Below are positions 7,856-16,291 of a stretch of 21,920 nucleotides of DNA, piece by piece. The notes beneath the pieces were generated by a model. That model ran no database searches, was not told the DNA's origin, and saw nothing but the letters and a program-made list of their open reading frames with translations. How positions within the stretch are numbered: the first letter of the stretch is position 1; every line of letters begins with the position of its first letter. The translations under genes were made by a program, and so were the position numbers. Origin of the DNA: an uncultured Clostridium sp. (lineage in GTDB: Bacteria > Bacillota > Clostridia > TANB77 > CAG-508); contig USAE01000025.1 in assembly GCA_900552655.1 (NCBI GenBank), positions 1 to 21,920 on the forward strand, given 5' to 3'.

Positions 7856-9223
7856 TTAATTCCTCAATTCTAACACCGCACAACACTCAACACTACTCGT
7901 AAAAGGAAACATATCCACAGGTTTAATACTTTTAATATTATATATATCTTCTAACTTTGCTAAATCCCTTACCAAAGTTGCAGGATTACAGCTAATATAT
8001 ACCACTTTCTTAGGGCTTACTTTCCTTATATTTTCTATACTTGTATTGTCTAATCCCCTTCGTGGTGGGTCTAACATTATAATATCTGGAATAATTTTTT
8101 TAACATTTACTAAATCATCTAAAACTTTTTCTACATCACCCGCTATAAATTTAGTATTAGTAACATTATTTATACAAGCATTTTCTTTTGCTGCTACAAT
8201 TGCTTCTTCTACAATTTCCACTCCATAAACTTCTTTTGCAAATTTACTCATAAATAAAGAAATAGTACCAATTCCGCAATATAAATCAAATACAATATCA
8301 TTCTTATTTATATCTGCAAGTTCCACTCCTATATTATATAATTTCTCTGCTTGCACAGGGTTCACTTGGTAGAATGACATTGGCGAAATTTTAAAAATAA
8401 AATCACCTAAAATATCTTTAATGTACCCATTTCCATATAAGTTTATATTTTCATTTCCTAATATAACATTTGTGTTTTTAGCATTTATATTTTTTATAAT
8501 AGATTTTATATTTTCGAACTTATGTGTTAATTCGTTCACTAATATATCTTCATATGGTAATTCGTTACCATTTATTACTATAATGCACATTACTTCATTT
8601 GTCTTAATTCCAATTTTAGTAACAATATGTCTTATCAGTCCCTTGCCACTTTTTTCGTCATACACTTTTATTTTATGATTCACTAAAAAATTAAATATGT
8701 ATTTTGCAATCTCTTCTGACTGTTTGTTTTGAATGTAGCATGTTTCTATTGGTATAATTTCGTGTGTTCTATTTGCAAATACTCCTATTACCGGTTTTCC
8801 TTCTTTGTTTAAACCTATAGGGTATTGTGCTTTATTCCTATAATGGTAAGGTTTATCCATTCCTAATGTTTCTTCTACTTTTAATTTGTTTTCTAATGTT
8901 TTATTAACTAAACTTTGTACAGCATTTTGTTTAATTTTTAAAGTTTCATTATATTTAATATGTCTTAATGAACAGCCTCCACATCTTTTATATGTTATAC
9001 AGTCACTTTCTTCTCTATAATCTGATTGTTTAATTATTTCTATAATTTTTCCAAAAGCATGTGATGCCAATACTTTTACTATTAATATTTTTATTTTTTC
9101 TCCTTTTATTGCATTTGGTATAAAAATCGTAAAACCATCTATTTTAGCAATTCCTTCACCTTGAAATCCATTATCTATAATATCTACTATATATTCTTTA
9201 TTCTTTTCTACTTGCATATTCAT
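7856..9223 (-). CDS. rlmD: 23S rRNA (uracil-5-)-methyltransferase, RlmD/RlmCD type
   Basis: About 455 residues, SAM-dependent, methylating a uracil C5 in 23S rRNA. Domains in order: an N-terminal TRAM domain (VDIIDNGFQGEGIAKIDG), an iron-sulfur cluster motif (CITYKRCGGCSLRH, with a later Cys in ETCYIQNK), and a C-terminal Rossmann methyltransferase with FDLYCGIGTISLF (SAM site), MLDPPRRGLD, and VYISCNPATLVRDL carrying the catalytic cysteine. Bacillota usually have one such enzyme that may cover both RlmC and RlmD sites. The frame opens further upstream at a TTG (9268) with no family match before the TRAM domain; I prefer the ATG at 9223 (or 9217). It is followed 50 bp on by the broken pepC. 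Confidence 0.9.
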   Translation of the reverse strand: MNMQVEKNKEYIVDIIDNGFQGEGIAKIDGFTIFIPNAIKGEKIKILIVKVLASHAFGKIIEIIKQSDYREESDCITYKRCGGCSLRHIKYNETLKIKQNAVQSLVNKTLENKLKVEETLGMDKPYHYRNKAQYPIGLNKEGKPVIGVFANRTHEIIPIETCYIQNKQSEEIAKYIFNFLVNHKIKVYDEKSGKGLIRHIVTKIGIKTNEVMCIIVINGNELPYEDILVNELTHKFENIKSIIKNINAKNTNVILGNENINLYGNGYIKDILGDFIFKISPMSFYQVNPVQAEKLYNIGVELADINKNDIVFDLYCGIGTISLFMSKFAKEVYGVEIVEEAIVAAKENACINNVTNTKFIAGDVEKVLDDLVNVKKIIPDIIMLDPPRRGLDNTSIENIRKVSPKKVVYISCNPATLVRDLAKLEDIYNIKSIKPVDMFPFTSSVECCAVLELRN

Positions 9224-9342
9224 TTCTTCGTATAATTGCAATATTATACGAAATTCCCCTTTCCACAAATTTCATTTTGTCTATTCTTATAATTTATATT
9301 TTATACTTCATACTTCTATTTTTACTTTTCATATTATAACAT

Positions 9343-9382
9343 AAAAAATAGATTCTTAGTATACTCTAAAAATCTATTTTTC
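9343..9382 (-). terminator. Intrinsic terminator after the HAD gene
   Basis: A long hairpin: outer arms AATAGATT/AATCTATT with an A-run on one side and T-run on the other, and an inner TTTAG/CTAAG extension. On the minus strand it follows the HAD hydrolase stop codon by about 20 bases and ends in TTTTTT. Near-symmetrical, so it may also stop plus-strand transcription. Confidence 0.65.
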
Positions 9383-9401
9383 AATCTATGTTATTTAAAT
9401 A

Positions 9402-10109
9402 TTATCTTTGATCTCCATTTGGCTCTTCTAAACTTGGATTTGTTCTTTTTTCTAATAATTTATTAAGATTTGCTAATCCTTCTGTAATTCCTTGTAAATC
9501 ATTTTTTGTTCCAACTAAACTTGTTTTTGCTTTTGCCTCACGCCTTGTATTTTGAGGACAAATTATAAATCCTCCCTTTGATGAATTTACGTAGTCCATT
9601 GCAGCTAAATCATTTCTTCCATTACCACAATATATAATCATTTTTACATCATATCTTTCTTTTGACATCTTAGTCCAATTCATAACATAATTATATTTTC
9701 CATATCCTGCTGGATTATCATCACTTTCTTTACCAGATTTCTTTAATGGTTCTATTCTTGAGTCCATCTTTCTTAAAAATCTTTTAGAAGCAAAATCTTC
9801 TTGTGACCCCATCATAAAATCTTCTTTAGCAGATGCTCCTGCACCTTCTATAAAGTCAAGCTTTTTAATTTTATCTGTATGCAATCTATTAAATCTCATA
9901 AAATTTCTATCTAATTTGTCTAATATTTCTGTCATTTGGTCTTGACTAACAGGTGATACTATATGCATTTTCACTTTCGCATCCATTAATTCTTGTAATT
10001 TAGATAATTCCCCTAAAAATTTATACATATCTGTATCATCATATTTTCTGTCAGATTCTCGTAATATGGTTCCTTCTAAATCTGAATATAATAATATTAT
10101 TTTTTCCAT
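9402..10109 (-). CDS. HAD-superfamily hydrolase, ThrH-like DLEGT motif
   Basis: 235 residues. Motif I is YSDLEGTIL near the N-terminus, so the usual second Asp of DxD is Glu, as in the ThrH/phosphoserine-phosphatase-like DLEG proteins. Motif IV is YCGNGRNDLAAMDYV, the usual G(D/N)xxND pattern near residue 180. HIVSPVS may be motif II. A cap-like insertion of about 100 residues (EILDKLDRNFMRF to MNWTKMS) lies between. The C-terminus is a charged tail, probably flexible. Substrate unknown. It has its own promoter (10142-10170), a GGAG site, and a terminator behind it, so it is a single-gene unit next to the cps operon and not obviously part of it. Confidence 0.7.
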   Translation of the reverse strand: MEKIILLYSDLEGTILRESDRKYDDTDMYKFLGELSKLQELMDAKVKMHIVSPVSQDQMTEILDKLDRNFMRFNRLHTDKIKKLDFIEGAGASAKEDFMMGSQEDFASKRFLRKMDSRIEPLKKSGKESDDNPAGYGKYNYVMNWTKMSKERYDVKMIIYCGNGRNDLAAMDYVNSSKGGFIICPQNTRREAKAKTSLVGTKNDLQGITEGLANLNKLLEKRTNPSLEEPNGDQR

Positions 10110-10141
10110 AAAAATTCTCCTTCTATTTCCAAACTAATGTC

Positions 10142-10170
10142 ATTTTACCACATTATGTAAAATAAATCAA
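10142..10170 (-). promoter_or_regulatory. SigmaA-type promoter for the HAD gene
   Basis: On the minus strand: -35 TTGATT (10165-10170), exact 17-base spacer, -10 TAAAAT (10142-10147). The gene's AGAAGGAG and ATG follow within 35 bases. Confidence 0.65.
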
Positions 10171-10239
10171 TCTTTCATTTTTTTTGCATATCTCTTTTGG
10201 CTATATTAATTAAATCTAATCTTTGTTATACAATAATTG

Positions 10240-10962
10240 TTATTTAATAATCTCTTTATTTTCTATAATGTACTTTGGATTTACAACTGCCCATCTTTCC
10301 CAATTCTCTTTTCCTATTATTTTTATTACTTTCTTTTGTATTTTTTCTAAATCGGAATAAATAGAATCTTGCCTATGGCAATCTGATGCAATAAAATTTA
10401 TTAAATTCTCTTTTGCTAACTTAGTTACAAAATTCTTTGCGTCCTTCCCGTATCTTTCTACAAAACTTCCTATATTGCATTGCAATAAAACTCCATTATC
10501 TACTAATTCATATAATTTATGAATATCATTCCTAATATACGAATATCTTTCTGGATGTGCTAAAATTGGTACTATTTTCAAATCTTTTATGTGTTTTATC
10601 TCGTTATATAAGTTTAAATATGGAGTATTCATTGGAAGTTCAAATAATAAATATTTAGAATTATTTAATGTTGGTATTTCGTTGTTTTTTATCTTTTTTG
10701 CTAGGTTAGGTAAAATATAAGCTTCTGCCCCTATATATATTTTTACAGGTAATTCTTTAATGGTTAATATTTCTTGTAAAATATTAACCATTTCTTCTCT
10801 TTTATTTTTATTTACTTCATAAGTACCTTCCATATAATGCGATGTTGCAATAATAGCTGTTATCCCATTTTTATATGCTTCAGTTATCATTGCTATGGTT
10901 TCCTCTATATTTCTTGATCCATCATCAATTTCTGGAAGTATGTGTGAATGTATATCTATCAT
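10240..10962 (-). CDS. cpsB: PHP-type tyrosine-protein phosphatase CpsB/YwqE
   Basis: 240 residues, the family's usual length. It removes phosphate from the partner tyrosine kinase CpsD and so resets the capsule/exopolysaccharide regulator. Metal-binding motifs of the PHP fold are seen in order: MIDIHSHILPEIDDG at the N-terminus (His5, His7), ATSHYMEGTY (family ATPHH, changed to ATSHY), LAHPERY near residue 135, and ASDCHR near 205. The start codon overlaps the stop of the kinase gene by four bases (ATGA), so translation is coupled. It is the last gene of the cpsC-cpsD-cpsB operon. Confidence 0.92.
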   Translation of the reverse strand: MIDIHSHILPEIDDGSRNIEETIAMITEAYKNGITAIIATSHYMEGTYEVNKNKREEMVNILQEILTIKELPVKIYIGAEAYILPNLAKKIKNNEIPTLNNSKYLLFELPMNTPYLNLYNEIKHIKDLKIVPILAHPERYSYIRNDIHKLYELVDNGVLLQCNIGSFVERYGKDAKNFVTKLAKENLINFIASDCHRQDSIYSDLEKIQKKVIKIIGKENWERWAVVNPKYIIENKEIIK

Positions 10963-11831
10963 TTTCCTTTTTTATGCTTGTGTAACTTCTTTTTCTCTTT
11001 GTTTAGATAATTATTTAGGTTCTCTAAAGTTTTAGCTGTATCTATGTTAGAAAAATTAGTTTGCACGCTCTCCTCTTCTTTTTTATTCTGTATATTAAAT
11101 TCCATTTCTTTTTTTACATCTTCTAAAAATTTCCTAGAGTCTTCTCCAGACGAATAATAACTTGACTCATACTTTTTAGTAGAAATAGGCACTCTATTTA
11201 ATATAACTCCTGCTATTTTTCCTCCTACATTTTCTATATCATTTTTTACCTTTTTTAAATTATCCATTTTAGTTTCTCTATGTGTTGCAACAATAATTGT
11301 AGTATCAACAATTCTAGATAGTATAATTGCATCTGTTACTAATATGCTAGGTGTTCCGTCAAATATAATTGTATCAAATTTATCTTTTAATTTATCTATT
11401 AGTTCTTGCATTCTTTCACCCATCACAAGTTCTGAAGGGTTAGGAGGAATATCTCCTGCAGACATTACAAATAAATTTTCTACTTCTGTACTTTGTATAC
11501 ATTTCTCTATGTCCGAAAAATTATTAGAATTTTCGTCTATTCCAGAAAGATAATTAGATAATCCTGGCCTTGATGATACATTAAATATTTCGTGTTGTCT
11601 TCCTCTTCTCATATCTGCATCTACAACTAATATTTTCTTTTCCATTTGTGCAAATGTAATAGCTAAGTTAGCTACTACTAAGCTTTTTCCTTCACCTTGT
11701 ACAGTACTAGTAACTAATACTGTTTTTAATTCCTTTCCTGAATTCATAAATTGAATATTAGTTCTTAACGAACGAAATATTTCAGAAATAGGAGATTTTG
11801 GGTCATTATTTACAAGTAATTCTTTTTTCAT
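10959..11831 (-). CDS. cpsD: Bacterial tyrosine kinase CpsD/CapB (BY-kinase)
   Basis: 290 residues. The P-loop ATPase carries Walker A GEGKS (46-50), Walker A' ILVVDADMR (67-75) and Walker B TIIFDGTPS (154-162); the NPSEL motif at 131-135 is also typical. BY-kinases autophosphorylate on a tyrosine cluster and control polysaccharide assembly together with a CpsC membrane activator. Here the C-terminal tail (last 60 residues) has only one tyrosine and is Lys-rich (KEKKKLHKHKKGK); a tyrosine group lies earlier at Tyr221, Tyr225, Tyr226. It overlaps cpsC by one base and cpsB by four. Confidence 0.92.
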   Translation of the reverse strand: MKKELLVNNDPKSPISEIFRSLRTNIQFMNSGKELKTVLVTSTVQGEGKSLVVANLAITFAQMEKKILVVDADMRRGRQHEIFNVSSRPGLSNYLSGIDENSNNFSDIEKCIQSTEVENLFVMSAGDIPPNPSELVMGERMQELIDKLKDKFDTIIFDGTPSILVTDAIILSRIVDTTIIVATHRETKMDNLKKVKNDIENVGGKIAGVILNRVPISTKKYESSYYSSGEDSRKFLEDVKKEMEFNIQNKKEEESVQTNFSNIDTAKTLENLNNYLNKEKKKLHKHKKGK

Positions 11832-12541
11832 TATCTTTTTCCCCCTACCTTTAAATCAAAAGAAATTTCTGGTATTTCGGCTAATATTATCATGCCTGTT
11901 ACCTTTTCAACATCTTCTTGTGTCTTTACCGTTGTATCTAATAAGCTTAATATTATAATACATGCTATGCTAAGTATTGCTCCTATTAATGCAATTACAA
12001 CAATATCTTTTGTATGATGCACATTGTAGGGAACATTGTTTACTTCCGCTTTGTCTATTACATGAACATTGTTAATATTATATATTTCTGCTACTTGAAC
12101 GGTAAACACCTTTGCAATTTCGTTTGCAATATTTGTTGCTCTTTCGGGGTTTACATCTCTTACTGTAATTTCTATAAGTTCTGTATCTTTTACCGAACTT
12201 ACCGATACATTATTTCTTAAAGTATTTTCTTTTAAGTCTGCAATTTTAAGATTATCCATTACCTGTCTTATTACAGTTTTACTTCTTATTAACTCTCTAT
12301 AAGTAGATACCAAATTCTTGTTTAAATTTAAATCTGTTTGTGTAATACCTGTTGATATTTCATTTGAAACTTTTTCTTCTGCTTTTGCTAATACTAGTGT
12401 TGTAGAAGATTCATATTTTGGAGTCACTAAAAAATATGAATACCCTATACCTAGCAAAACAGACAAAATAATTGTAATAATAATATATTTTTTTCCATTC
12501 CAAATTATATTAATTAATTGTTTTAAATTTAATTCTTCCAT
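11831..12541 (-). CDS. cpsC: Wzz/CpsC-type chain-length and kinase-activating membrane protein
   Basis: 236 residues with the Wzz topology: transmembrane segment 1 at about 18-38, an extracellular loop of about 130 residues, transmembrane segment 2 at about 175-200 and a short cytoplasmic tail (VEKVTGMIILAEIPE). In Bacillota this protein anchors and activates the separate kinase CpsD. The proline-rich motif before the second membrane segment is reduced to AEVNNVPYNV. The ATG is preceded by AAGGAG and by a strong promoter at 12576-12604. First gene of the cpsC-cpsD-cpsB operon. Confidence 0.9.
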   Translation of the reverse strand: MEELNLKQLINIIWNGKKYIIITIILSVLLGIGYSYFLVTPKYESSTTLVLAKAEEKVSNEISTGITQTDLNLNKNLVSTYRELIRSKTVIRQVMDNLKIADLKENTLRNNVSVSSVKDTELIEITVRDVNPERATNIANEIAKVFTVQVAEIYNINNVHVIDKAEVNNVPYNVHHTKDIVVIALIGAILSIACIIILSLLDTTVKTQEDVEKVTGMIILAEIPEISFDLKVGGKR

Positions 12542-12575
12542 TGTTTTTCTCCTTATTTTTCTCTTGTACTCTTTT

Positions 12576-12604
12576 ATTATATCGTTAGTATATTAACTTG
12601 GCAA
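12576..12604 (-). promoter_or_regulatory. SigmaA-type promoter of the cpsCDB operon
   Basis: On the minus strand: -35 TTGCCA (12599-12604), 17-base spacer, perfect -10 TATAAT (12576-12581), about 35 bases before the cpsC start. Upstream lies a repeated AATTACT pair that might be a regulator site, but this is weak. Confidence 0.7.
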
Positions 12605-12671
12605 TATTTTTATTTAAGTTTTGTTAAGTAATTATTTTATAGTAATTGTATATTTAACGCACAATTTATTT

Positions 12672-13523
12672 TCACTTTTTACTAGATTGTTTCATTTGTT
12701 TTTTATTTCTTTTTATTGCCCCAGTAGTATTAGTTACAATTAAAAGTATTGTGCTCAATATTGCAATTACAATTCCTATATTTTGAAGTGATTTTAGTAA
12801 TTCATTGGCAATATTTCTTATTAAGTCTGAAAAAATTTCGTTTAAAATAAGAATAGCTTCAAAATTAATATTAAGATTTATAATTATCCCTATTACCATA
12901 ATTGTGAGTCCTGCGCTTAAGAAGCCTATTAATATCCCCTGTATTATTTTAGTTGTATTTTTTATGTTTAATATTATTAAGCATACTATTATTATGCACA
13001 CTATAATTGGCATAATAATCTTTAACTTAGCCATTATCTTATTAATAGTTGGAATATAATTTTCTAAAACATATAAATAATCATGATGTGTAATTTGCTT
13101 TGTATATTCATTTATAATAGTATCTTCAAAATTGTTAATTGCTTCTTTTTGGCTATTAGTTATAGTATAATCTTCGTAAATGTTCTTACTTAATTTCTCT
13201 CTTATTGTTTCGGTTTCTATTGTTTTTTCTTCACCTGTAAAAATTGCATTTACTGTAATATCTATGTCATTTTTTACTTGCTCTTCTGTATAAATGTCTT
13301 TTAAGACTTCTTCGTCTAATCCAGAAGGACCTATGTATTGTTCTAAAATATCATTTATATCCAAATAAGTTTTTTCATAATAATTACATTCTTCCATTTT
13401 ATTTAATATATACTCTTTATTTAAAATCGTATTAGAAACTGTAAATACCAAAAAAGAACTTAGAATCGAAAGACTTAAAAATATAATTACTATAAAGTTT
13501 ATTAATTTTTTTACTAGTTTCAT
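12672..13523 (-). CDS. Uncharacterised membrane protein of the sortase operon
   Basis: About 283 residues, no family recognised. Membrane layout: one N-terminal segment (about 8-28, FIVIIFLSLSILSSFLVF), an acidic external region of roughly 140 residues (TILNKEYILNKMEECNYYEK to LYVLENYIPT), then three hydrophobic segments (two around residues 165-215 and one around 245-265) and a basic cytoplasmic tail. The start at 13523 (MKLVKK) is chosen because GGAGG lies eight bases before it; earlier codons in frame overlap the ribosome binding site and the sortase gene's end. It starts 13 bases after the sortase stop, so it is probably the third gene of the surface protein-sortase operon, and may be a chaperone or accessory of that system (inference). 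Confidence 0.6.
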   Translation of the reverse strand: MKLVKKLINFIVIIFLSLSILSSFLVFTVSNTILNKEYILNKMEECNYYEKTYLDINDILEQYIGPSGLDEEVLKDIYTEEQVKNDIDITVNAIFTGEEKTIETETIREKLSKNIYEDYTITNSQKEAINNFEDTIINEYTKQITHHDYLYVLENYIPTINKIMAKLKIIMPIIVCIIIVCLIILNIKNTTKIIQGILIGFLSAGLTIMVIGIIINLNINFEAILILNEIFSDLIRNIANELLKSLQNIGIVIAILSTILLIVTNTTGAIKRNKKQMKQSSKK

Positions 13524-13536
13524 TATTCTCTCCTCC

Positions 13537-14154
13537 TTATTCTTTTTCTGCATATACTACATATCTTTGTGTTGCATAGCCAATGTTATTAAACGGATAG
13601 CACGTGTATATCATTAATATTTCTTTATTATCCTGAATTGGTAAAGCATTTATATCTGTTTCTTCTACAATTTTAGTATCATATACTTTATAAGAAAAAT
13701 CTCCATAGTCTGTTTTTATATTTATTAAATCTCCTTTTTCTATTTTAGAAAAATTGCGAAATACCTTTTTAGAATTATGTCCCATATATACTATACTTCC
13801 ACCTTCACCTGGAAAATAACTTCCACTAGAATGACCTACTCCCTTTTTTAATATTTCCATTGTATCTCCATAATAAACTGGTAAATTAATATTAATTTTT
13901 GGAATATTTATTGTTGCATAGCTTGTACCATATTCTGGATAATTTTTTAATTTATTATCTTCTATAACAGTTTCAATCTCTATTTTTTCTTCTTTTCTTA
14001 TTGAAATAGTATTTATTAATGTCATAATAAAATCCTTTTTTTGCCCTATTATAATATTTAAAGAAAACATTAATATTATAACAATAAGTAAAGCAACCAT
14101 TACATTAATAACAGTTGCTTTTAAACTATTTTTTATTATATTATGCATTAACAT
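13537..14154 (-). CDS. Class D-like sortase
   Basis: 205 residues. One N-terminal membrane anchor (about 15-36) and an extracellular catalytic domain with the sortase triad: His126 in VYMGHNS, Cys185 in MIYTCYPF, and Arg197 in ATQRYVVYA. TCYP and QRYVV resemble the TLxTCYP...RYVV pattern of class D. Sortases cleave an LPxTG-like motif and attach the protein to the cell wall. It directly follows, and overlaps by 14 bases, a gene for a protein with an LAYTG sorting signal, its likely substrate. ATG at 14154 or the second ATG at 14148 are both possible starts. Confidence 0.88.
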   Translation of the reverse strand: MLMHNIIKNSLKATVINVMVALLIVIILMFSLNIIIGQKKDFIMTLINTISIRKEEKIEIETVIEDNKLKNYPEYGTSYATINIPKININLPVYYGDTMEILKKGVGHSSGSYFPGEGGSIVYMGHNSKKVFRNFSKIEKGDLINIKTDYGDFSYKVYDTKIVEETDINALPIQDNKEILMIYTCYPFNNIGYATQRYVVYAEKE

Positions 14155-14662
14155 TTCTCTTTTTTACAACTAATAATGTAGCAAGGGCAATTACTGCTAC
14201 TGCAATTATTCCATATACCATGAAATTGTTATTTCCTGTATAAGCTAGCTTTCCTCTTTCTATAGAAACTACTTCAATTAGTTTTCCATCTTTATATATT
14301 TCTATCTTTCCATTTTTTATAGTTAATGTAAGATTTAAAATACTTGCTGCCTCTTCTGCTATTTCTTTTATTTTGCTTTTATCCTCTTCAGATAATTTTG
14401 TAATATCTGTTGTTCCTGCTTTTTGCATTATAGAATCTATTTCTTTTGCTTTTTCTATTAATTTATCTGCTTCAGCTTCTGTTACAGGATTATCTCTTAA
14501 ATACCTTTCTATTTTTACTTTATCTGAATTTGTTAAGCCATATTTACTTCCTATAGAATAAACCTCGTTTATTAATTCATTTGTTGTTGCTGCAAAAACA
14601 TTAGCTGTTCCCATTATTATTATTGCTATTAACATAGCTACTATTATTTTTATTTTTTTCAT
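14141..14662 (-). CDS. Small secreted surface protein with LAYTG sorting signal
   Basis: About 173 residues. Signal peptide 1-24 (lysines, hydrophobic core, VFA cleavage site). The mature part is mostly charged helix (TEAEADKLIEKAKEIDS, SEEDKSKIKEIAEEAASIL) and then a short beta-like stretch. A sorting signal closes it: LAYTG at 139-143, a hydrophobic segment (about 147-166) and the KKR tail. LAYTG replaces the usual LPxTG; the LAxTG form is known mainly for class E sortases of Actinobacteria, whereas the neighbouring sortase looks class D. An AAGGAG site lies nine bases before the ATG at 14662; an earlier in-frame ATG (14692) has no such site. The mature function is unknown. Confidence 0.8.
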   Translation of the reverse strand: MKKIKIIVAMLIAIIIMGTANVFAATTNELINEVYSIGSKYGLTNSDKVKIERYLRDNPVTEAEADKLIEKAKEIDSIMQKAGTTDITKLSEEDKSKIKEIAEEAASILNLTLTIKNGKIEIYKDGKLIEVVSIERGKLAYTGNNNFMVYGIIAVAVIALATLLVVKKRNVNA

Positions 14663-14696
14663 TATAAAATTCTCCTTTCCTAATATATACAAATGT

Positions 14697-14725
14697 AGTA
14701 TAACATCTTAATTATTTAAACACAA
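14697..14725 (-). promoter_or_regulatory. SigmaA-type promoter of the LAYTG/sortase operon
   Basis: On the minus strand: -35 TTGTGT (14720-14725), 17-base spacer, -10 TATACT (14697-14702), about 35 bases before the surface protein's ATG. This separates the sortase operon from the polysaccharide operon upstream. Confidence 0.65.
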
Positions 14726-14758
14726 TATTTTTTGGTTAACAATTTTGTTACATTTAAA

Positions 14759-16279
14759 TTACATCTTTTCTTTTAATTTTAGTATTGGTGATAATATTAA
14801 TTTTTTTTCATAAGAATTCATTGCAAATTTCCATATAACTGTAATATACAAAATAGTATATATTAAGATTTGTATAATTAGCATTGGTATTGTAGTTATT
14901 TGTATTATTTTTGTTATTCCAATTCCAAGTAACATAACTATCACTATTGTTATTGTTATTTTTATAATCTCTTTCCAAAATTTTGGAATATCTAAATGTA
15001 TTTTCTTATAATAATAAATATCTAGTAATATGACATCTCCTAATATTATGGATATCGCTGTACCTACAGCTGTACCTATTCCTCCATAATTTTTAGCAAG
15101 AGGTATACTAATAGCTAAATTTAAAATTGCTGTAAAAAGTAAAATTATAGTTCTATATTTATACTTGTTTTTAGCCTGCAATATATTAATTCCTATATTT
15201 TGTATTAAGCTAAATGTAAAAGGAATCATTAAAATACAACCAATATAAAAAGACTCTTTGTATTCTGGTCCTACCCACATAATAGTTATAAACTGCATTC
15301 CATATATAACAAAGCCTGTAATAAATAGCCCAAGTAAAAGATATTGTATTCTTCCTATTTTTACAAATTCTTCGCTAAATTTTTTATCTGCTTCATTATT
15401 TGCCTCCATTGCTGTCACTTTTGGAAGTAATACAGTGCTAATCGTTGTAGCTAACGACATATACATATCATTTAATTGAACCGCTATAGAATAGATAGCA
15501 ACTACTACAGTTCCTACAAATGTTCCCAAAATAAATTGATCTACCTTCCAATTTATTTTATCTATAATTATATTTAAAAATATATAAAATGAATATACAG
15601 ATATTTCTTTTACAACACCTTTTTCTACTCTTCCAAAATTTAATCTTATTCCCAATTTCGTAAAGCAATAAATTGTATTAATTATAAGTGTTAACAAATT
15701 AAATACTGTATTTACTATAACAAGTGCTATAGAGCGAAAACCAAAGTTAAGTAGTAAAATCATTACCAATGGATTTAGAATAATCCTAATAATATTTACT
15801 ATTTTAGCAAATACAAACTTTTCGTATGCTGTAATAATAGAACTAAACACGCTAAATGGGAAGCTAACAGCTAAATTAAATATTAATATTATAATCATAA
15901 TTTTGGCTTTATAAATTTCTTCTGCTCCCATAGAATTTGCAAATATTTTATCTGCACTACTATATAAAATCGCTCCTAATATAACTGTTATTACAGATAT
16001 TGCACAATAAATTATAAATATATTACCATGTAATTTTCTTTCTTTATCCTTGTCTTTTTTTTCTTTATATTTTGTTGTATAAATAATAATTGCATTTCCT
16101 AGCCCAAAGTCTAGTACAGTTAAATATGAAATAATAGAACCAATTAAAGAGTATAACCCATATTCTGCTTGTCCCAACATTCTTGTTAAATATGGTGTAT
16201 ATATTAGTCCTATTACCATATTTAGTACTATTACAAAATACGATAATATAGCCCCAACTTTTCGTTCATTTCTTTTCAT
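14759..16279 (-). CDS. wzx: Wzx-type polysaccharide flippase (MATE/MVF-like)
   Basis: 506 residues with 12-14 hydrophobic segments spread over the whole length, and the family N-terminus MVIGLIYTPYLTRMLGQAEYG followed by LDFGLGNAIIIYTTKY. Wzx proteins move lipid-linked oligosaccharide units across the membrane for polymerisation outside. Last gene of a four-gene operon (EpsG-like, GT4, GT14, flippase); the start lies 12 bases after the GT14 stop, and a GAAAGG stretch at the end of that gene is the likely ribosome binding site. Which glycan it moves is unknown. Confidence 0.9.
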   Translation of the reverse strand: MKRNERKVGAILSYFVIVLNMVIGLIYTPYLTRMLGQAEYGLYSLIGSIISYLTVLDFGLGNAIIIYTTKYKEKKDKDKERKLHGNIFIIYCAISVITVILGAILYSSADKIFANSMGAEEIYKAKIMIIILIFNLAVSFPFSVFSSIITAYEKFVFAKIVNIIRIILNPLVMILLLNFGFRSIALVIVNTVFNLLTLIINTIYCFTKLGIRLNFGRVEKGVVKEISVYSFYIFLNIIIDKINWKVDQFILGTFVGTVVVAIYSIAVQLNDMYMSLATTISTVLLPKVTAMEANNEADKKFSEEFVKIGRIQYLLLGLFITGFVIYGMQFITIMWVGPEYKESFYIGCILMIPFTFSLIQNIGINILQAKNKYKYRTIILLFTAILNLAISIPLAKNYGGIGTAVGTAISIILGDVILLDIYYYKKIHLDIPKFWKEIIKITITIVIVMLLGIGITKIIQITTIPMLIIQILIYTILYITVIWKFAMNSYEKKLILSPILKLKEKM

Positions 16280-16291
16280 GCTATGTTTTTA

